A stretch of DNA of 33,206 bases from Acidobacteriota bacterium (lineage in GTDB: Bacteria > Acidobacteriota > Terriglobia > Versatilivoradales > Versatilivoraceae). The notes under the pieces are model-generated. The model was not told the origin of the DNA. It was given only the letters and a program-made list of their open reading frames with translations, and did no database searches. The DNA is taken from positions 1 through 33,206 of the forward strand of contig QHZQ01000068.1 in NCBI GenBank assembly GCA_003224725.1, in the 5' to 3' direction. Every line of letters starts with the position of its first letter. Position 1 is the stretch's first letter. This document shows, in pieces, positions 18,435 to 29,200 of this stretch. The position numbers were made by a program, and so were the translations under genes.

Positions 18435-18547
18435 TAAATGGGGACCCCCTCGCCGCTGCCTCATTGCTGGAATTCGTCCACCGACCGAGCACGCGAACGC
18501 AGTTTTTCTTGGGCGGATTGGGCTGTCACAAGTCCATTGAGAAACGG

Positions 18548-18577
18548 AGTCTATCCCGCTACTTTGGACTTTGTCAA
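18548..18577 (-). promoter_or_regulatory. Candidate sigma70-type promoter for the SbcD/SbcC-like pair
   Basis: Minus strand TTGACA - 18 nt - TAGACT; plus strand AGTCTA 18548-18553 and TGTCAA 18572-18577. Confidence 0.4.
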
Positions 18578-18944
18578 CCAAAGCTATCGGCATCGCGAGA
18601 GCCAAGCCTGCGGCTCAGCAGGACCGACCGCTATAGGTTGGCTGAAGCTTTGGTAGGGGTCGCAATCGAAGACCGCCCGCTGGCAATTGGGCTGGACCTA
18701 CATACGATGTCAATCCCCGGAGGAAGCGAGGGAGGAAGGGGTCCCAGCCCATCCATGGTCATCTTGGTCGGTCTATTGTTGGCGTTGACAGTCGCCTTCT
18801 GAGCCGGAGGACTATTGGTAAGGCAACATCGTGCGGAACCGACGCATCTACCACGGAAAAAGGATCTTTTCGGAATCTTCCCCAGGAACAAAGTCACACC
18901 GTCAGTGATGTGATATCCTAGAGGTTGCGGAGCCCTCGCCGGGC

Positions 18945-21593
18945 ATGTCAACTCGACGCGACCCGATGATGAAAAGAATTTTCATTGCTTTATTTGGTTT
19001 CTTCTTTCTATTGCTCTTCCTTTGGCACTCAAGGCAGGGTGCCAGCTTAGTTGAAAGCATGGGTGTGGCCGACGACCATTTGCTTCGAGGGAAATATGCC
19101 GAAGCCATCCATCTCTACGAAAAACTGGCCGAGAAGAATGATCCCGACGCCAGCTCCGCTCGTGCCGGTCTTTTGCGGGCACTCTTAATCACAGGGCAAT
19201 ATGAGAAGGTCGAAGAACTGGCCAACCGATTCTTAAGCGATCACTCCGAGGAGCCAGTTCTCGCCCTTTTGTTGGGAAAGTCCTGCCGGCTGCGCGGAAA
19301 ATTTTCGGAGGCGCGTCAAGCTTTCGAAAAGGCGCTTAAAGGCAACTCTTCGATCCACGATGAAGCCCAACTCAATTTGGCTCTCCTTTTTGAAACCATG
19401 GGACAAATACCAGAGAGCCGCGCGCATTTTTCCGAAGTTTTCGAACGAGTCATGAGTCATAGTGGCGGTCGGCTGGGCTTGGCGGCCATTGCTGCCAAGC
19501 ATCTCGAGCGCTTTCGCCAGGCCAATGACTTTTTCAAACAAGCCACTCAAGAAAACCCCCATGATCTCGATCCCTGGATCTGGACGGCTTGGGGAAACCT
19601 CCTTCTGGAAAAATATAATCCGGCCGAGGCTGCCTCTGTTTTCGCCGATGTCTTGAAAGTGAATCCCAACCATCCGGAGGCCCTTCTGGGACTGGCTCTC
19701 AGCCGCGGCGAAGATCGTGGAGCGGAAGTTCAAGAGCTTTTAAAGAAGGTCTTGGAGATCAATCCTAACTTGGAGGACGCTCATGCCTTGCTGGCGGGGA
19801 TTGCTCTTGAGTCCGAAGCTTTCGACAAAAGCGCCCAAGAGATTGAGAATTGCCTGAGAGTCAATGCCAAATCCTTGAAGGCTCTCTCCCTGAAGGCCAC
19901 TCTTTATTATGCTCAAGGTCAAGACAAGGAATTTCAGACCCAGATTCAAGAAATCCTCAGCTTCAACTCTCACTTCGGAGAAGTATACCTTGATCTTGCC
20001 AACTACTGTGTGACCCAGCGGCTGTATAAAGAATCCACAGAGTTTTTCAAGCGAGCCATTGAAGTCAATCCTCGTCTCTGGACTGCCTATTCAGGGCTGG
20101 GCATCAACCTCTTGCGCCTTGGAGAGTTGCAGGCTGCTAAAGAAGTTTTAGACAAGGCATACCAGAATGATCCATTCAATGTATGGACGTTCAATACATT
20201 GCATCTCATGGATAGCTATCAGAATTTTGAGACACTCAAGACCACAGACTTTTCTCTACGACTTCATAAAAAAGAATCCAAGCTACTGGAGAATTATGTG
20301 CCGGCCTTGTTGGAAGAGGCTTATCAAACCCTCTCATCGAAATTTAAGTTTTACCCCGCCAAGCCTATTTATTTTGAAATGTTCCCTGATCACGAAGACT
20401 TTGCGGTGCGCACTCTGGGGGTTCCTGGCTTAGGCGCCCTGGGTGTTTGTTTCGGTCGCGGGGTGGTGATGGATTCTCCCAGTGCTCGCCCCAAGGGTAC
20501 TTTCAACTGGGGCAGCACTCTCTGGCACGAGTTTGCCCACGTTATTACTCTAGGGATGACCGGCCATCGTGTTCCCCGCTGGTTCACCGAAGGCATTTCT
20601 GTCATGGAAGAGCACAAAGCCAGGCCAGGCTGGGGAAACGATTTGACCCTGGAGAACGTCAGGGCCTTGCAAGAGAAGACCCTGCTTCCTATCAACGAAC
20701 TAAACAGTGGTTTCATTCGACCCAAATTTCCCGGTCAGGTACAACAATCCTATTTCCAGGCAGGACAGGCGTGCGAGTTCATTGAGAAAGAGTTTGGTTT
20801 TGCCAAAATCCTGGAGATGCTGCAACTCTTTAAGGCCCGCTATTCCCTGGAACACACGTTGAAACAGGCCTTGAACCTTTCACCTTCGGAATTTGACCAA
20901 AGGTTCAACGCTTATCTGGAATCACTCTACGGCAACATCTTGCAGGCGGTCGATTTTAAGATTCTCGAAAGAAAAGAGGTGCTGGAAGATCACTCCAAGC
21001 TGGAACATCTCGTGACCGAGCAACCTGACAATTTCTTTGCCAACTTAAAACTGGCGGGCTATTATCGGAAAGAGGGCCAATTAGAAGAAGCCATTGCTTG
21101 CTTAAATAAAGCGAAAGCAGTTTTTCCCAGCTACGTTGAAGCCGACAACCCCTATAAGCAACTCAGTGAAATCTACCAGCAGCAGAACCGCCTTGCCGAT
21201 GCTATCGCCGAGTTGCAGGCCTTGACTCGGAGGAACGATCACGACTTCGATTCCTTAAAACAGTTGGCCCAATGGCTGAATGAAGTCGGTAAGCCAGACG
21301 AAGCTCGCAAGGTTTTTCAGGATGCCATGTATGTTCATCCCTTTGAGCAGGAATCTCACCAGCTTCTGGCAGAATTATCTTTCAAACATAAGGATCTGCC
21401 TTTGGCCCTGCAGGAATATCGAGCGCTATTGGCGCTTGATCCGACAGACAAAGCAGCCGCCCATTTCAATGTAGCCAACGTGCTATTGCAAATGGGGCAA
21501 AAGTCGGAAGCCAAGAAAGAGGTGCTGGCCGCACTGGAAATTGCTCCAGGTTTCGAGCCCGCCCAGGAGCTTTTGCTTAAGGTCGTTGAGTAG
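18945..21593 (+). CDS. TPR-repeat protein with embedded gluzincin (peptidase MA-like) domain
   Basis: Multiple TPRs on both sides of 'STLWHEFAHVITLGMTGHRVPRWFTEGISVMEEH' (HExxH plus downstream E). N-terminal TM. True start may be ATG 18966 or 18969. Confidence 0.88.
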   Translation: MSTRRDPMMKRIFIALFGFFFLLLFLWHSRQGASLVESMGVADDHLLRGKYAEAIHLYEKLAEKNDPDASSARAGLLRALLITGQYEKVEELANRFLSDHSEEPVLALLLGKSCRLRGKFSEARQAFEKALKGNSSIHDEAQLNLALLFETMGQIPESRAHFSEVFERVMSHSGGRLGLAAIAAKHLERFRQANDFFKQATQENPHDLDPWIWTAWGNLLLEKYNPAEAASVFADVLKVNPNHPEALLGLALSRGEDRGAEVQELLKKVLEINPNLEDAHALLAGIALESEAFDKSAQEIENCLRVNAKSLKALSLKATLYYAQGQDKEFQTQIQEILSFNSHFGEVYLDLANYCVTQRLYKESTEFFKRAIEVNPRLWTAYSGLGINLLRLGELQAAKEVLDKAYQNDPFNVWTFNTLHLMDSYQNFETLKTTDFSLRLHKKESKLLENYVPALLEEAYQTLSSKFKFYPAKPIYFEMFPDHEDFAVRTLGVPGLGALGVCFGRGVVMDSPSARPKGTFNWGSTLWHEFAHVITLGMTGHRVPRWFTEGISVMEEHKARPGWGNDLTLENVRALQEKTLLPINELNSGFIRPKFPGQVQQSYFQAGQACEFIEKEFGFAKILEMLQLFKARYSLEHTLKQALNLSPSEFDQRFNAYLESLYGNILQAVDFKILERKEVLEDHSKLEHLVTEQPDNFFANLKLAGYYRKEGQLEEAIACLNKAKAVFPSYVEADNPYKQLSEIYQQQNRLADAIAELQALTRRNDHDFDSLKQLAQWLNEVGKPDEARKVFQDAMYVHPFEQESHQLLAELSFKHKDLPLALQEYRALLALDPTDKAAAHFNVANVLLQMGQKSEAKKEVLAALEIAPGFEPAQELLLKVVE

Positions 21594-21656
21594 AGCGAGC
21601 GTTCGGCCCTCTATCATGAGCCGTCAGTTTGTTAAGGTAATTTCCACGAGTTTCTT

Positions 21657-21705
21657 GCTGAATGCTGATGGCTGATAGCTGAAGGCTGAGAATAGCTGAA
21701 GGCTA
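21657..21705. repeat. Degenerate GCTGAWRGCTGA tandem repeat
   Basis: gctgaatgctgatggctgatagctgaaggctgagaatagctgaaggcta in the intergenic space before the MoxR gene. Confidence 0.65.
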
Positions 21706-21749
21706 GGAAACTAAGTTCTCAAGTCCCCGTTTATCCCGAGGTGAATTGA

Positions 21750-22805
21750 ATGCATGCGGACAAAAATGTTGGAGCTGAGCTAGTCAATAATGAAAATGTA
21801 ACCTTGTCTACAGAAGTGGAACTTCTGGAGAAAATGCAGAAAGCTCATGAACTGATTCTGCGCGAGATTCGCAAAGAGATAGTGGGCCAGGACAGCGTGG
21901 TGGAGCAGGTCTTGATTTCTCTGTTTGTCGGAGGCCATTCGATTATTACGGGAGTGCCAGGCCTTGCCAAGACCCTTCTTATTAAGACCGTTGCCAACGT
22001 GCTGGACCTAAAATTCAAACGAATCCAGTTTACGCCGGATTTGATGCCGGCCGACATCACCGGAACAGACATTATTGAAGAGGACCACACTACTGGCCAC
22101 CGTACTCTTGTTTTCGTGAAAGGCCCTATCTTCGCCAATATCCTATTGGCTGACGAGATCAACCGGACACCCCCCAAAACTCAGTCAGCCTTACTGGAGG
22201 CAATGCAGGAGTACAGTGTCACCGTGCAGGGAGTTACTTACGAACTGGAGCGCCCGTTTTTCGTTCTGGCGACACAGAATCCCATCGAGTTGGAAGGCAC
22301 CTATCCTTTGCCTGAGGCCCAACTGGACCGATTTATGTTTGACATCATCATCGAATATCTCTCTGAGAAAGAAGAAATCGAGGTGGTCAACGCAACAACC
22401 ACCTATCGAGATATTCGTTACGAACGCCTCATCAGTGGTCAGGACATCCTCGATTTTCAAAGGGTGGTGAGAAAGATTCCCGCCGCCGAGTCGGTGACAC
22501 GCTACGCGGTCAATTTAGCCCGGGCCTCGCGCCCCACCGACAAATCCGCTCCAGATTTCATTAAGGCCTGGGTGAATTACGGGGCCAGTTTAAGAGCCTC
22601 CCAATTTCTCATTCTGGGAGGAAAAGCCAGAGCCATTATGCAGGGACGCTATAATGTGTCCATTGATGACATCCGTCATTTGGCCTTACCGGTTTTGCGA
22701 CACCGCCTCCTGACCAATTTCCACGCGGAATCAGAACAGGTAAACTCAGACCGAATTATTCAAAAATTAATCGAGAGCGTGCCAGCGCCGAAATCGGGGA
22801 TCTAG
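21750..22805 (+). CDS. MoxR-family AAA ATPase
   Basis: Walker A 'GVPGLAKT', 'FTPDLMPADITGTDI', Walker B/sensor 'NILLADEINRTPPKTQSALLEAMQE', 'VLATQNPIELEGTYPLPEAQLDRF'. Confidence 0.96.
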   Translation: MHADKNVGAELVNNENVTLSTEVELLEKMQKAHELILREIRKEIVGQDSVVEQVLISLFVGGHSIITGVPGLAKTLLIKTVANVLDLKFKRIQFTPDLMPADITGTDIIEEDHTTGHRTLVFVKGPIFANILLADEINRTPPKTQSALLEAMQEYSVTVQGVTYELERPFFVLATQNPIELEGTYPLPEAQLDRFMFDIIIEYLSEKEEIEVVNATTTYRDIRYERLISGQDILDFQRVVRKIPAAESVTRYAVNLARASRPTDKSAPDFIKAWVNYGASLRASQFLILGGKARAIMQGRYNVSIDDIRHLALPVLRHRLLTNFHAESEQVNSDRIIQKLIESVPAPKSGI

Positions 22806-22867
22806 CCGGTTTCGGGAGGTTAAAACCTCGATCTGTGAACAACCAAGCGCTTCGCCCTTGATATTCC

Positions 22868-22908
22868 TGGTAGCCACGATCACCGCGCAGCCTGCGGTGG
22901 TCGTGGGC
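22868..22908. repeat. Hairpin repeat with TGGTAGCCACG...CGTGGGC ends
   Basis: CCACGATCACCGC (22874-22886) - gcagcct - GCGGTGGTCGTGG (22894-22906), 13 bp with one G-U. Ends shared with the element at 30412. Confidence 0.75.
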
Positions 22909-22963
22909 AGTTCGTAACGGAAAGGCCACAGTCAGCAAAAGGCGCCGACCGTAGTCAAAAAAG

Positions 22964-23890
22964 TTGGCTCAAATGAATTTGATCACACAAGACTCGACCT
23001 CATCCGGGCCTAGATTTCTCGATCCTGCCATCCTGTCCAAGATTGGAAACCTCGAATTAGTCGCCAAAACCGTGGTGGAAGGTTTTGTCTCGGGTCTGCA
23101 CGAGTCGCCCTATCTGGGCTTCAGCGTTGACTTTGCAGAATATCGGCAATACATGCCGGGAGATGATATTCGGCGCATTGATTGGAAGGTGTATGCGAGA
23201 TCCGATCGCTATTACGTCAAGGAGTATGAAGGCGAAACCAACACCAATGTTTACCTGCTGCTGGATATCAGCGGTTCGATGGGATACAAATCAGGCTCCG
23301 TTTCAAAAATGGAATATGCTTCCTACCTGGCCGCTTCCCTGGCCTATTTCGCTCAAAGGCAAAAGGACAGTGTTGGATTAGTAACCTTCGCTGAAAGTTT
23401 GGTGGACAAGCTGGCGGCTCGGTGCCGGCTTGGCCATTTGAATAGCCTCCTGCATATCCTGGAGAAGACCAGTCCCAAAGCTAAGACAGAGTTCGGGAGG
23501 CCTCTGCAGGCTTTGGCTGAGACTTTTCGACGCCGCGGTATCGTGGTCTTGATTTCTGACCTATACGCCCCTGCAGAAGAGGTCGTCCAAAGTTTGCGAC
23601 ATTTTCGTTTCAAGGGGAACGACATGGTTGTCTTCCATATCCTGGATCCTCAAGAGCAGGAGTTTCAATTTTCCAATGTCTTTCGCATGGAAGATATGGA
23701 AACCAGGCGGCAAGTGGTGATGGTCCCTGAGGTGGTCCGTGACGAGTATTTAAGGCTCATGAACCAGCACATCGAAACTTTTAAGAAAGAATGCGGAATC
23801 TTAGGCATAGATTATCTCGTGCTGAAAACATCGCGTCCTTTGGACTATGCCCTTTATTCCTATCTTTATACCCGGCAAAAATCCATGTGA
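22964..23890 (+). CDS. DUF58 domain-containing (VWA-fold) protein
   Basis: 'EYRQYMPGDDIRRIDWKVYARSDRYYVKEYEGETNTNVYLLLDISGSMGY' is the classic DUF58 motif with MIDAS DxSxS. Confidence 0.95.
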   Translation: MAQMNLITQDSTSSGPRFLDPAILSKIGNLELVAKTVVEGFVSGLHESPYLGFSVDFAEYRQYMPGDDIRRIDWKVYARSDRYYVKEYEGETNTNVYLLLDISGSMGYKSGSVSKMEYASYLAASLAYFAQRQKDSVGLVTFAESLVDKLAARCRLGHLNSLLHILEKTSPKAKTEFGRPLQALAETFRRRGIVVLISDLYAPAEEVVQSLRHFRFKGNDMVVFHILDPQEQEFQFSNVFRMEDMETRRQVVMVPEVVRDEYLRLMNQHIETFKKECGILGIDYLVLKTSRPLDYALYSYLYTRQKSM

Positions 23891-23900
23891 TGTTCACATC

Positions 23901-23924
23901 GTCCCCCATTGTTCGAGGGGGGAC
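23901..23924. repeat. Short inverted repeat (GTCCCCC/GGGGGAC) after the DUF58 gene; possible terminator or dispersed repeat
   Basis: GTCCCCC (23901-23907) - 10 nt - GGGGGAC (23918-23924). Confidence 0.55.
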
Positions 23925-24010
23925 TTGGGGTAGCCAATCAAGACTTGGTGCGGATTCCCAGCAACCTCCCTGAAGTCTCGAGGGGAGACCTGTTCCAGGC
24001 GCTCGCTTAA

Positions 24011-24046
24011 GGAATCGTCGTCGTCCTCGTTCTCGTCGTCGTGGTC
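24011..24046. repeat. CGTCGTC/CTCGT-type short repeat, copy 1 of a 36-bp pair
   Basis: GGAATCGTCGTCGTCCTCGTTCTCGTCGTCGTGGTC matches 32/36 positions of the reverse complement of 32846-32881. Confidence 0.75.
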
Positions 24047-24120
24047 GACTCTTGGATTTCAAGGACGAGCACGACGTGCCGGGATATCAACGTCCAGAGC
24101 CAGTTAGTTAACAAACGCCC

Positions 24121-26232
24121 ATGCATTTCCTCAACCCTTTATTCTTATTAGCTAGTATTGGAGTCATCGGCCCCATTGTCCTTCATCTGGTGCGCAAAGA
24201 AGAATCCCAGAAGGTCCCCTTCAGCTCATTGATGTTCGTTACCAGGATGCCAAAGAGATCTTGGCGACGCCAAAAGCTACAGCACTTGCTGTTGCTGATG
24301 CTGAGAGTGGCTGCTTTGCTGTTGTTGGTTTTGGCCTTCGCTCGTCCATTTTTTACCTCCAGGGTACCGGTCCCGATTCAGTCTTTGAAAAATAAGTTCG
24401 TGGTTATCTTGTTGGATAATTCCTTTAGCATGCGATTTGGCGACCGTTTTGAGAAGGCCAAGAAACAGGCCCTCCAATTAGTCAGTCGTCTCGGACACGG
24501 AGATTCAGTTCAAATCGTGGCGTTTTCCGATACCTCACAAGTGCTCAACAGCCCTCGTGCAGAACGAGGTGTGCTGGAATCACTGATTGATGGATTACGA
24601 CCTTCCTATCGAAAGACCAGCTACACTCAGGCTCTCAAGCTGGCCAATCAGCTCCTGGCCTCGGCTCCCGATGAGCTCCGAGAGATCGATTGGATCAGCG
24701 ATTTCCAGGAAAGCGGGTGGAAAGACACTCAGGAGGAGATTACTTTAGGCGAAGACATTCGTATCCAGGCTTATGATATTTCTGGAGTGGACGTCGGCAA
24801 CGCGGCTGTGGGTCAAATCCAGATTAGCGAGATTCCGAACCAAGAAAACCCTCTGGTTAGAGTTTTGGCAGGAGTCCCAAGTTACGGCCTAAAAGCGCCC
24901 GGCTTGGCGACGCTTAAGTTGGAACTGAATGGAAAGCTCCTCCAGGAAAAACAACTCTCCCTGGAAAGTAATGGTTCAAAGCCGGTAGAGTTCGAAACTT
25001 TCAGCCTGCCGCCCGGCGTTTCGGCCGGTAAGGTCCAACTGAATTTTCCCGACCCACTTCCCGCAGATAACGTTTTTCATTTCGCTCTGAACTCGCATAA
25101 AAAGTTGAAGCTGCTTCTGTTGGGAGAAAAACAAGCCAACAACAATTTCTATTTGGCCAAAGCCTTGGCTGCGAGCTCTGTTTCTCCGTTCACAGTCGAA
25201 GTGCAGGACCTCAAATCGGGCAACCTGGCTGACCTGACTCCATTTGCCGCAATCCTGCTAAACAATATTGAAACGATCCCTCCCAGAGTAGCCTCTTCTC
25301 TTTATGGATTTGTTAGCAACGGCGGCGGCATTATTTTGGTGTTGGGAAACCGAGTCAAGTCGAATGACTTTAATGCGCAACTGGAGAAGATTCTTCCCGC
25401 CCAATTGGGCTACAAGTACAGTGCCAGCGAAACAAAGAAGGAACAGTTTATTGGAGAGATGCCAAAACATCATCCCATCTTCGATGTATTTGACACCGTT
25501 CATCACTCCTATTTCTTGACGACACCTTTTTCGGGGTACTTCCATTCCACGCCGCGTTCAGCCAGTCATGTATTGATCAAATTAGAAGATGGCAGTCCCC
25601 TGCTTATCGAAGGCACAGTAGGAAAGGGTCGCACACTGTTATTCACCTCTTCCCTGAACATGGATTGGAATGACCTTCCTCTAAAATCCGTGTTCCTGCC
25701 CTTCTGCCAGCAATTAGTGAAATACTGCGTCGGATTTGAAGAAAGTCAAAGCGCTTTTATGGTGGGAGAAGTTATTCCTCTAAGCAAACTGAATCCCTTT
25801 CTGGACAAAGCTTTGAACAAGATCTCAAATTCGTCCGGATCTTTCAGCCAGTCCTGGAAGGTCTTAAATCCGTCTGGAGAGAAAACAGATTTGAACGATA
25901 AGGATTTGATCAAATCGCCGTTTTTTACTTTGGAAGAACCGGGTTTCTATCAAACTACGGTTCACAATTTCAAAAATCTGGTGGCTGCCAATGTCGATCC
26001 CGCAGAATCAGACCTCAGAAAAGTTGAGCCACAAAGAATCTTGTCCTCGATTAGAAGACAAGTGGGGGAAACCAGGGCATCGGGAAGACTACTGGAAGCC
26101 ACCATGGACCAGCACTTAGCGTGGGAAGGCCGGCAACGGCTCTGGTGGTTTCTGCTCCTGCTGGCGTTAATGATTTTACTCGTTGAGAGTTTCGTCGCTA
26201 ACCGCTATTATAAGAACACGGCCGAAATGTAA
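24121..26232 (+). CDS. BatA/VWA domain membrane protein
   Basis: N-terminal 'MHFLNPLFLLASIGVIGPIVLHLVRKEESQKVPFSSLMFVTRMPKRSWRRQKLQHLLLLMLR' is the aerotolerance/BatA N-terminus; VWA 'VVILLDNSFSMRFGDRFEKAKKQA'; C-terminal TM. Confidence 0.93.
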   Translation: MHFLNPLFLLASIGVIGPIVLHLVRKEESQKVPFSSLMFVTRMPKRSWRRQKLQHLLLLMLRVAALLLLVLAFARPFFTSRVPVPIQSLKNKFVVILLDNSFSMRFGDRFEKAKKQALQLVSRLGHGDSVQIVAFSDTSQVLNSPRAERGVLESLIDGLRPSYRKTSYTQALKLANQLLASAPDELREIDWISDFQESGWKDTQEEITLGEDIRIQAYDISGVDVGNAAVGQIQISEIPNQENPLVRVLAGVPSYGLKAPGLATLKLELNGKLLQEKQLSLESNGSKPVEFETFSLPPGVSAGKVQLNFPDPLPADNVFHFALNSHKKLKLLLLGEKQANNNFYLAKALAASSVSPFTVEVQDLKSGNLADLTPFAAILLNNIETIPPRVASSLYGFVSNGGGIILVLGNRVKSNDFNAQLEKILPAQLGYKYSASETKKEQFIGEMPKHHPIFDVFDTVHHSYFLTTPFSGYFHSTPRSASHVLIKLEDGSPLLIEGTVGKGRTLLFTSSLNMDWNDLPLKSVFLPFCQQLVKYCVGFEESQSAFMVGEVIPLSKLNPFLDKALNKISNSSGSFSQSWKVLNPSGEKTDLNDKDLIKSPFFTLEEPGFYQTTVHNFKNLVAANVDPAESDLRKVEPQRILSSIRRQVGETRASGRLLEATMDQHLAWEGRQRLWWFLLLLALMILLVESFVANRYYKNTAEM

Positions 26233-26289
26233 TGCTGGTGTAGTCCAGACTTCGGCCCGCTTAGTAGCGAGCAGACTGAAGAAGCAGTC

Positions 26290-29200
26290 ATGACTCACGA
26301 ATATCAAAAACTACAGGAAAAAATTAAGCAGGTGCGGCAGCGTTTTAGATGGATCGTGCTTGCCAGAGGCCTCGTATTTTCTCTGACGGGTTCCTTGGTT
26401 ATTGTGGCAGTCGCCATCCTTTTGGTGGATCACTGGAACTACAGTAATAGAGCCATATCGCTGGTGAGAGTTTTTTCCGTCCTTTTCATTCTGGGAATAT
26501 TTGCCTGGTTCCTGGCCCGGCCGCTATTGCGGAAAGTGATGGGTGTCCAGATCGCTCGTTACATAGAAGAACATCATCCAGCCTTGCAAGATCGGTTGGT
26601 AAGCGCGATTGAATTGGGAGAAAAGGAAGCTCCCCATTCTCCCTCCAATCCTATCTTACCGCTGTTAATCCATGATGCCATAAAGCACAGCAGCCATATC
26701 CGGGCCAAAACTCTTTTCAACCCACGGGAACCTTATCTCTCGGGAGCGGTCGCTTTTGGGCTGATTCTTTTCTTCATCCTGCTGCAGATCCTCGGTCCCG
26801 AGTTTTTTCAATATGCGACACTAAAATTATATGCCAACTGGCTGGTACCCCGGCCGGAACCTCTTTATCACCTGGACGTAGCTCCCGGCAACACCCAAGT
26901 AAGAAAAGGCTCAGACCAGCTGATTTCAGCTCGACTGATGGGTTTTGATTCTCACGAGGTCAATCTTCTCTCCCGTTATGAGGGTAGTAACACCTGGGAA
27001 AAGACTCGAATGGAGTCGCAGAAAGGCTCCAACTCTTTTGGATTCCTGTTCCTGGACATTAACGAAAAAGTTCACTATTACGTACAAGCGGGTAACGTCA
27101 AGTCTCCCGAATTTACCCTTAGCGTCACTGATCTGGCCCAGGTGGAGAAAATCGACTTGACCTACAACTTCCCGCGTTACACTGGCCTTCCTCCAAAACG
27201 GGAAGAGGATAGTGGCGAAATCTCGGCCCTGAAAGGAAGCCGGGTCGACCTAGAAGCCTTCACCAACGTGGATGTGACCACAGCCAGGATCCTTCTTGAG
27301 GACGGAACCTCCATTCCAATGGAACGCATTGCCGAGAAAAAATTGCGCGGCCAGATCGAAGTTAAGAAGGATTCTTCTTATAAAATTGAGTTGACCGATC
27401 TTTCGAAATCCTCCAGCATCGGATCTCACGAATACCCAATTACAGCTCTGGAGGACCAACCCCCGCTCGTCACGCTGCTCAAACCCGGCCGGGACAAGAA
27501 GGCAACAAAATTAGAAGAAGTGCTCACCGAGGTTAAGGCGGACGACGACTTTGGCATCAATTCTCTGGAGCTGTATTTCACCGTCAATGGCAGCAAAGAG
27601 AATGTCGTGAACCTGTTCCAACAAAAAACAGGTGAAACTCCTAAATCCATTTCCGGGACTCACACCTTCTTTCTGGAAGAATACAACTTGGAGCCCGGTG
27701 ACTTTGTCACCTATTTTGCCAGGGCTTCCGACGCCCTCAATACGACCACCAGCGATATTTACTTCTTGGAGGTGCGCCCCTTTGGAAAGGAGTACTCCCA
27801 AGCCCAGTTTGCAGGCGGGGCGGGAGGAGCTGGAGATGTCAGCTCGGTGCTCTCCGCGCGTCAGAAGGAAATTCTGGCCGCCACCTGGCGACTCGTCCGG
27901 GATAAGAAGTCGTTTGCCCCGAAGGAGTACAGGGATAATCTAAAACTGGTAACTACCTCACAGCAAAAACTTCAACAGCAGACTAAAACCTTATCTGACC
28001 GAATCCAGCGCCGAGCGCTGGCCACCCGAGACAAGGAATTTCAAAAGCTATCGGAAAACTTGATTAAGGCCGTGGAAGCGATGACTCCGGCCCAGCAATG
28101 GTTGTCCCAAGATAAGCCACGGGATGCGGTCAGCCCGGAGCAAACGGCCTTGCAGCATCTCATGCGCGCCGAAGCTTATTTTAAGGAAATTCAAGTGGCT
28201 TTTGGAAATAGTTCAGGTGGGCAAAGCAATTCTCTCGGTGCCGAAGAACTCGAGGGCCTTTTTGAATTGGAATTGGACAAACTGAAGAACCAATATGAAA
28301 CTTTGCAGCAGCGAAACTCGATGCAGGCAGGCGACGAGATTGATGAGGCAACACGCAAATTGAAAGAATTGGCGAGGCGGCAACAACAACTGAACGAGCG
28401 GAACAGACAGATGCCGATGTCCCGGTTCGCTTCGGGCAGCAGTTCGGGGGGGTCTGATCAGCAAAGTCTCCAGGCTGAAGCCGAGAAACTGGCCAGACAA
28501 TTGGAGAGGCTCTCTCGTGAAACTCAAAGCGAAGATCTTCTTAAAGCCAGCCAACGCCTGAAGCAAGCGGCCCAGGAAATGCGCAATCATTCAAGCAATA
28601 GCAGCGGTAAAGATTCCCAAAACCGTGGGCTTCAGGCCCTCAGCCGTCTCAACGATGCTCAACAACTTCTCGATCGTCACCAAAAGAACGGCCTTTCCGA
28701 CGATCTAAGGCGCATGCAGGCGGACGCAGAACAGTTGGCTCGCCAGCAGGAAAAGATTCAGTCCGGATTGGAAGAGCTTGCTAGAAATTCTTCTGGAAAT
28801 GGCGCCAACGCTTCCACCCCAGCAAGTTCTGGTGACCAGGCTGAACGAGACTTTAATAAGAAGCGGCAGATTTTCCAAGACAAGACCCAACTCAAAAAAG
28901 GGCTGGACGCCATGGAACAAGGTCTTTTTGCTTCTGCAAGAAGAGCCGGCAGCCAGCAAAGGGCGACCTCTCAGAAACTCCAATCTGCTGGCAATGCTAT
29001 GCACGACAACCGAATCCAAGAGAAAGTCGATCAGGGAGGCCAAATGATTGCCCGCGGCCTGTTGGATAGCGCGCGGCAACGGGAATACAATATCCGGGGA
29101 ATGCTCGAAGACCTCAAGCAAAAAATTGCTTCGGCCGAAAAAAGCCTGGACAGTTCAGAAAGTGGCACCGCAGAAGAGAAGCTAAGTAAGGCCCTGAGCC

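Noticed and set aside
18435-18605. N-terminal extension of the metallophosphoesterase
   Set aside because: Sequence is unlike MPE N-termini and contains the promoter-like TTGACA-N18-TAGACT.
21657-21705. CRISPR array
   Set aside because: Units are too short and degenerate with no unique spacers of constant length; no cas genes in the window.
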